NCBI RefSeq assembly: GCF_947493765.1
Contig: NZ_CANLSZ010000010.1
Coordinates: forward strand, 1-64,000
From: an uncultured Arthrobacter sp.
GTDB lineage: Bacteria; Actinomycetota; Actinomycetes; Actinomycetales; Micrococcaceae
Direction of reading: 5' to 3'
DNA length: 64,000 nucleotides
The notes under the pieces are model-generated. The model made no database searches. It saw nothing but the letters and a program-made list of their open reading frames with translations, and was not told where the DNA came from. Below, one piece after another: positions 60,612-64,000 of the stretch (position 1 is the stretch's first letter; the number at the start of each line of letters is the position of its first letter). Made by a program: the position numbers and the translations under genes.

Positions 60612-62213
60612 GTGGACGGCGCCGGGCATCCCGTGCGGATCTTCACCGCCGAGCGGATCATCGCCCTCGACGGCACGGAGCCGGAGGCCTTCGCGGTCCG
60701 TGACGGCTGGATCGCTGCGACCGGCACCCTCGCGCTGCTGGAGGAGCAGTACCCGGACGCCGAGCAGATCCGCCTGCACGGCGCCCTCGTGGTTCCGGGC
60801 TTCAACGACGCCCACTGCCACGTCTCGCAGGCCGCCCTGGCCCGCGCCAGGCTCGATCTCACCGAGGTGGACCACCCGGACGACCTGCGCCGGACCGTCA
60901 CCGCCCGGGCCGCGACAGTCCCCGACGGCGCCTGGGTGATCGGGCACGCCCTCGACGACCGCCGGCTCACGGCCGACGTCGTCAACCGGGCCTTCCTCGA
61001 TTCCATCTCCGGCGACCGGCCGATCCTGCTCATCCAGTACAGCTTCCACCGCGCGGTCGCCAACAGTGCCGCGCTCGACCTGATGGGCTACAGAACCGCC
61101 GCGGATGCACCTGCGGGCGGGCAGCTCCTGACCGATGAGGATGGCTCGCTCAACGGCTGGATGTTCGAGCGCGCCTGGCTGGACCAGTGGCTACCCGGCA
61201 CGGGCAGGGGCAAAATCGTGGACGCGACCGAGCTGTCCGCCCGGACCGCCGCACTGGCCGAGGTCAACGCCGAACTGCACGCGGTGGGCATCACGTCCTA
61301 CTGCGACGCCATCGTCACCCCCGTGGAGGAGCAGCTGTACCGCGCGGCGCTCGACGCCGGGACGCTCACGCCGCGTGTGAACATGCTGCTCTGGCACAGC
61401 TACTTCGATCCGGCCTCACCTCCGGTCTCCCCCGCGGACACACGCCTCCGGTTCGCCGGTGTGAAGATGATGCTCGACGGCGCCCTCGGCGGCGGTACCT
61501 GCCTCTGCAGCCGGCCCTACCCCGGCGAGAGCGACTCCGGGAACGGCCTGCAGGTCCTCGACGACGAGCAGTTCACACAGCAGCTCCGGCAGGTGCACGA
61601 CGCCGGTCTGCGCGCCGCCGTCCACGCCAACGGTGACCTGGCGATCAGCAAGGTCCTCGATGCCACCGAAGCCCTGCCCCCGGAACCGGCGGAGGCACGC
61701 ATGAACCACCGGATAGAGCACTGCAGCATCGTGGACGCCGGCATCATCGACCGCATCAAGCGGGCCGGCGTCACCCCGGTCCCGTTCGGGGCCTTCGTCC
61801 ACTTCTACGGCCGGCAGATCACCACCTACTACGGCGAGGACCGCGCGCAGTTCACCTGCGCCCACCGGTCCATGCTCGACGCCGGGATCGCGGTGGCGGG
61901 GTCCTCCGACTACCCGATCGTGCCCATCGATCCGCTCGTGGCCCTGCAGAGCATGGTGACCCGCGAATCCGCCGACGGGCTCGTCGTCGGGCCGCAGCAG
62001 CGGCTGGACGTCCTCGATGCCCTCGGGGTCTACACCCACGGTTCCGCCGCGGCCACCGGTGAGGCCCACGTCAAGGGCCGCCTGACTCCCGGCCAGCTCG
62101 CGGACTTCGTGGTGCTGGATCAGGACATCACCACCGTCGAGAGCTCCGAGATCCACCGGACCACCGTCCGGTCCACCTGGGTGGGCGGCGAGTGCGTGTG
62201 GTCCGCCCCATGA
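60612..62213 (+). CDS. YtcJ-like amidohydrolase
   Basis: The 533-residue metal-dependent hydrolase has 'PGFNDAHCHVSQAAL' (metal HxH), 'FAGVKMMLDGALGGGT', His in 'RAAVHANGDLAISKVLDA', 'NHRIEHCSIVDA' and Asp in 'AVAGSSDYPIVPIDP', as in YtcJ/N-acyl-like exoenzymes (amidohydrolase_3). It probably cleaves an amide or formamide of the pathway substrate. GTG 60612 starts right after the aminotransferase stop. Confidence 0.9.
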   Translation: MDGAGHPVRIFTAERIIALDGTEPEAFAVRDGWIAATGTLALLEEQYPDAEQIRLHGALVVPGFNDAHCHVSQAALARARLDLTEVDHPDDLRRTVTARAATVPDGAWVIGHALDDRRLTADVVNRAFLDSISGDRPILLIQYSFHRAVANSAALDLMGYRTAADAPAGGQLLTDEDGSLNGWMFERAWLDQWLPGTGRGKIVDATELSARTAALAEVNAELHAVGITSYCDAIVTPVEEQLYRAALDAGTLTPRVNMLLWHSYFDPASPPVSPADTRLRFAGVKMMLDGALGGGTCLCSRPYPGESDSGNGLQVLDDEQFTQQLRQVHDAGLRAAVHANGDLAISKVLDATEALPPEPAEARMNHRIEHCSIVDAGIIDRIKRAGVTPVPFGAFVHFYGRQITTYYGEDRAQFTCAHRSMLDAGIAVAGSSDYPIVPIDPLVALQSMVTRESADGLVVGPQQRLDVLDALGVYTHGSAAATGEAHVKGRLTPGQLADFVVLDQDITTVESSEIHRTTVRSTWVGGECVWSAP

Positions 62214-62262
62214 TCCTGTTGCCACCAGACCGCCGACATCCCTGAGCCGAAGGAGCCCCACC

Positions 62263-63522
62263 GTGTCCGCTGAAGCCTTCCTGACCGACTTCCACGAGGT
62301 CGCGACCATCGGCGCCACGAGCGGGAACGGCGTGGAACGCCAGGCCGCGACGCCGGAGGACGGCCGGACCCGGACCTGGTTCGCCGAATGGGCAGCGCGG
62401 CAGGGCTGGCCCGTCCGCGTGGACGGCATCGGCAACATGTTCGCGCTGCTGGAGTGGACACCCGGAGCGCCCTTCGTGCTCATCGGATCCCACCTGGACA
62501 GCCAGCCGCTGGCCGGGCGCTTCGACGGCGCCTTCGGCGTCGTCGCAGCCCTGCACGCCGCACGGACCATCAGCGAACAGATCGCGGCCTCGGATCCCCC
62601 CACGCACAATCTCGCCGTCGTCAACTGGTTCAACGAGGAGGGTGCCCGCTTCCCGCCGTCGCTCATGGGCAGCTCCGTCTACGCCGGGCTGATGGACCAG
62701 GAGGACATGCTGGCGGTGCAGGATCTCGACGGCGTCTCCGTCCGGGACGCCCTGGGCGGGATCGGTTTCCTCGGCACGGATGAGCGCCCGGAGGCCGTCG
62801 CCTACGCCGAGGTGCACATCGAGCAGGGCCGCCGGCTCGAGCGCGAGTCCCTGGCACTCGGGGCGGTCGATTCGAGCTGGTACACGCAGAAGCTCGACAT
62901 CGAGGTGCTCGGCGAGCAGTCCCACACCGGCGCCACCGCCATGGCGGACCGCCATGATGCCCTGCTCGGGGCGGCGAGAGTGGTCCAGCTCGTCCACGAG
63001 GTGACGAAGGAGTTCGAGGAGGAGGCCATGGTCTCCTCCGTCGGCCGGTTCAACGTGGAGCCGAACTCACCCATCGTCGTCGCCCGCCGGGTGCACCTGG
63101 TGGCGGACCTGCGCTCGGGGGACCCGGACATCGTGGCGGCTGCCCGGGCGAGTCTCATGCGTGACATCGAGGCGTTCGCCGAGGAACAGCACCTGCAGAT
63201 CACGGTCAGGGACTTCGACGTCCGCCCTGTCCAACACTTCCCGGAGAACGGCGTGGAGCTCACCGAGAAGGTGGCGGCCAGGCTCGGACTCGGGATCCGC
63301 CGCATCCAGACCATGGCGGGACATGACTCCGTGGCCATGAACAGCATGGTTCCCTCCGTGATGCTGTTCATCCCGTCGGTGGACGGCGTCTCCCACTGCG
63401 AACGTGAGTTCACCACCGACGACGACATGGTCTCCGGTCTCCGCGCCCTCACCGACGTGGCCACCGAACTGATCCATGGGGCACTGACCACCAGCACAAC
63501 AGAGAAAGCAGGTGAAGGATGA
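62263..63522 (+). CDS. M20 N-carbamoylase-type Zn hydrolase
   Basis: The 419-residue enzyme has 'LIGSHLDSQPLAGRFDGAFG' (metal His/Asp), 'NWFNEEGARFPPSLMGSSVY', 'AEVHIEQGRRLE' and 'GHDSVAMNSMVPSVML'. It belongs to the beta-ureidopropionase/N-carbamoyl-amino-acid/allantoate hydrolase family and would release an amine from a ureido compound. The product could feed the aminotransferase. GTG 62263 has AAGGAG upstream. It overlaps the next small gene by four bases. Confidence 0.9.
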   Translation: MSAEAFLTDFHEVATIGATSGNGVERQAATPEDGRTRTWFAEWAARQGWPVRVDGIGNMFALLEWTPGAPFVLIGSHLDSQPLAGRFDGAFGVVAALHAARTISEQIAASDPPTHNLAVVNWFNEEGARFPPSLMGSSVYAGLMDQEDMLAVQDLDGVSVRDALGGIGFLGTDERPEAVAYAEVHIEQGRRLERESLALGAVDSSWYTQKLDIEVLGEQSHTGATAMADRHDALLGAARVVQLVHEVTKEFEEEAMVSSVGRFNVEPNSPIVVARRVHLVADLRSGDPDIVAAARASLMRDIEAFAEEQHLQITVRDFDVRPVQHFPENGVELTEKVAARLGLGIRRIQTMAGHDSVAMNSMVPSVMLFIPSVDGVSHCEREFTTDDDMVSGLRALTDVATELIHGALTTSTTEKAGEG

Positions 63523-63743
63523 AAAAGCGAACGTTCACCACGATCTTCACGATCGTGTCCGTGGCGGCGTTCCTGCCGCTGATCTTCCCGCTCTACGGTT
63601 TCGCGAATCGCGAGATGCCGATCGTTCTCGGTTTCCCGTTCAGCTTCTTCTGGGTGATCCTCTGGGTGCTCATCGTGTTCGTCGCGGTGATCGTCCTCTA
63701 CTTCCTGGACCCCGAGCACAAGCAGCAGGAGGGTGAGGACTGA
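63519..63743 (+). CDS. Small two-helix membrane subunit (DUF3311-like)
   Basis: The 74-residue protein has two hydrophobic helices ('FTIVSVAAFLPLIFPLYGFA', then 'FPFSFFWVILWVLIVFVAV') and a charged tail. Small proteins of this shape precede sodium:solute symporters in many operons as accessory subunits. It overlaps its neighbours on both sides (ATGA before, a one-base TGA/ATG overlap after). Confidence 0.85.
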   Translation: MKKRTFTTIFTIVSVAAFLPLIFPLYGFANREMPIVLGFPFSFFWVILWVLIVFVAVIVLYFLDPEHKQQEGED

Positions 63744-64000
63744 TGCAGGACTGGCAATGGGCACTCATGATCATGCTGGCCTATCTGGCCGTCGCACTTC
63801 TCATCGGCCTCTGGGCGGGCAAGGGCCGCGGCGGATCCGTCAGTGAATTCGCCGTCGCCGGCCGTACCCTCGGCATCCTCGTCACGGCCTGCCTCATGGG
63901 CGGTGCGGTCTTCAGTGCGTTCTCGTTCCTCGGCGCACCGGGCTGGGCCTTCGACCGCGGCGCACCGGCGTACTACATCATCGTCTACACGGCGTTCGGC
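63743..64000 (+). CDS. Sodium:solute symporter, N-terminal part (cut by window end)
   Basis: ATG 63743 opens a frame that runs off the window after 86 codons. The part seen has 'WALMIMLAYLAVALLIGLWA' as first helix, then 'SEFAVAGRTLGILVTACLMG' and 'SAFSFLGAPGWAFDRGAPAYY', typical of the SSS/PutP family. It imports the operon's substrate with Na+. The full gene should be about 1.5 kb. Confidence 0.88.
   Translation, partial: MQDWQWALMIMLAYLAVALLIGLWAGKGRGGSVSEFAVAGRTLGILVTACLMGGAVFSAFSFLGAPGWAFDRGAPAYYIIVYTAFG

Overview
The window is about 68-70% GC by eye. It has dense operons with 4-bp GTGA/ATGA overlaps, many GTG/TTG starts, DtxR/IdeR-type iron boxes, actinobacterial protein families and several genes that look leaderless. 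This fits a high-GC actinobacterium, most like the Micrococcaceae (Arthrobacter and relatives). The lineage is inferred from gene content and style, not from a marker gene. I see no rRNA, tRNA, CRISPR array or insertion sequence.

Left part (0-18 kb): mostly metabolism. It holds a shortened GAF protein, an F420/NADP-type oxidoreductase whose start codon lies in a 13-bp inverted repeat, a DUF1992 protein, a GH13 alpha-glucosidase, an SDR-like protein and a beta-hydroxyacid dehydrogenase-like protein. Next come a valine-catabolism pair (mmsA/mmsB) with a divergent LysR regulator, and an MHS-type MFS transporter. An RCC1-like seven-repeat protein lies beside a compact three-gene operon (acyl-CoA dehydrogenase-like, PIG-L deacetylase fused to a methyltransferase, GT2 glycosyltransferase). 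That operon appears to start with a leaderless 14-codon leader peptide and is followed by an XRE-TPR regulator. A channel-like protein, a DUF421 protein and a GlsB-type protein close the region.

Middle (18-44 kb): a 0.5-kb non-coding array of diverged repeats, a LolA-like exported protein with an ABC-2 exporter, and a ferric-iron ABC importer behind a DtxR box. A large adenylation-carrier-membrane acyltransferase fusion follows, with its own DtxR-like box and a leaderless promoter. Then come an amidase/M20/carbamoylase operon facing a LacI regulator and a second GH13 glucosidase, a Gre-like factor, an unlisted 44-codon basic protein, a NarL-type two-component system divergent from a MacB-like ABC pair, and a GntR-controlled permease plus acetamidase/formamidase.

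Right part (44-64 kb): a complete Wadjet (JetABCD) plasmid-defence operon is followed by a run of exported or envelope proteins (GH114 lipoprotein, secreted HNH/Excalibur nuclease, SNase-like lipoprotein, CPBP protease, ARB-07466-type protein) and a VapBC toxin-antitoxin pair. The window ends in a catabolic operon (MocR regulator, class III aminotransferase, YtcJ-like amidohydrolase, M20 carbamoylase-type hydrolase, small membrane subunit, sodium:solute symporter cut by the window end), which probably takes up and breaks down an N-acylated or ureido amine.

The least understood pieces are the dehydrogenase/PIG-L-methyltransferase/GT2 operon with its leader peptide, the iron-controlled adenylation-acyltransferase fusion, the 18.2-18.7 kb repeat array and the exported nuclease genes next to Wadjet.
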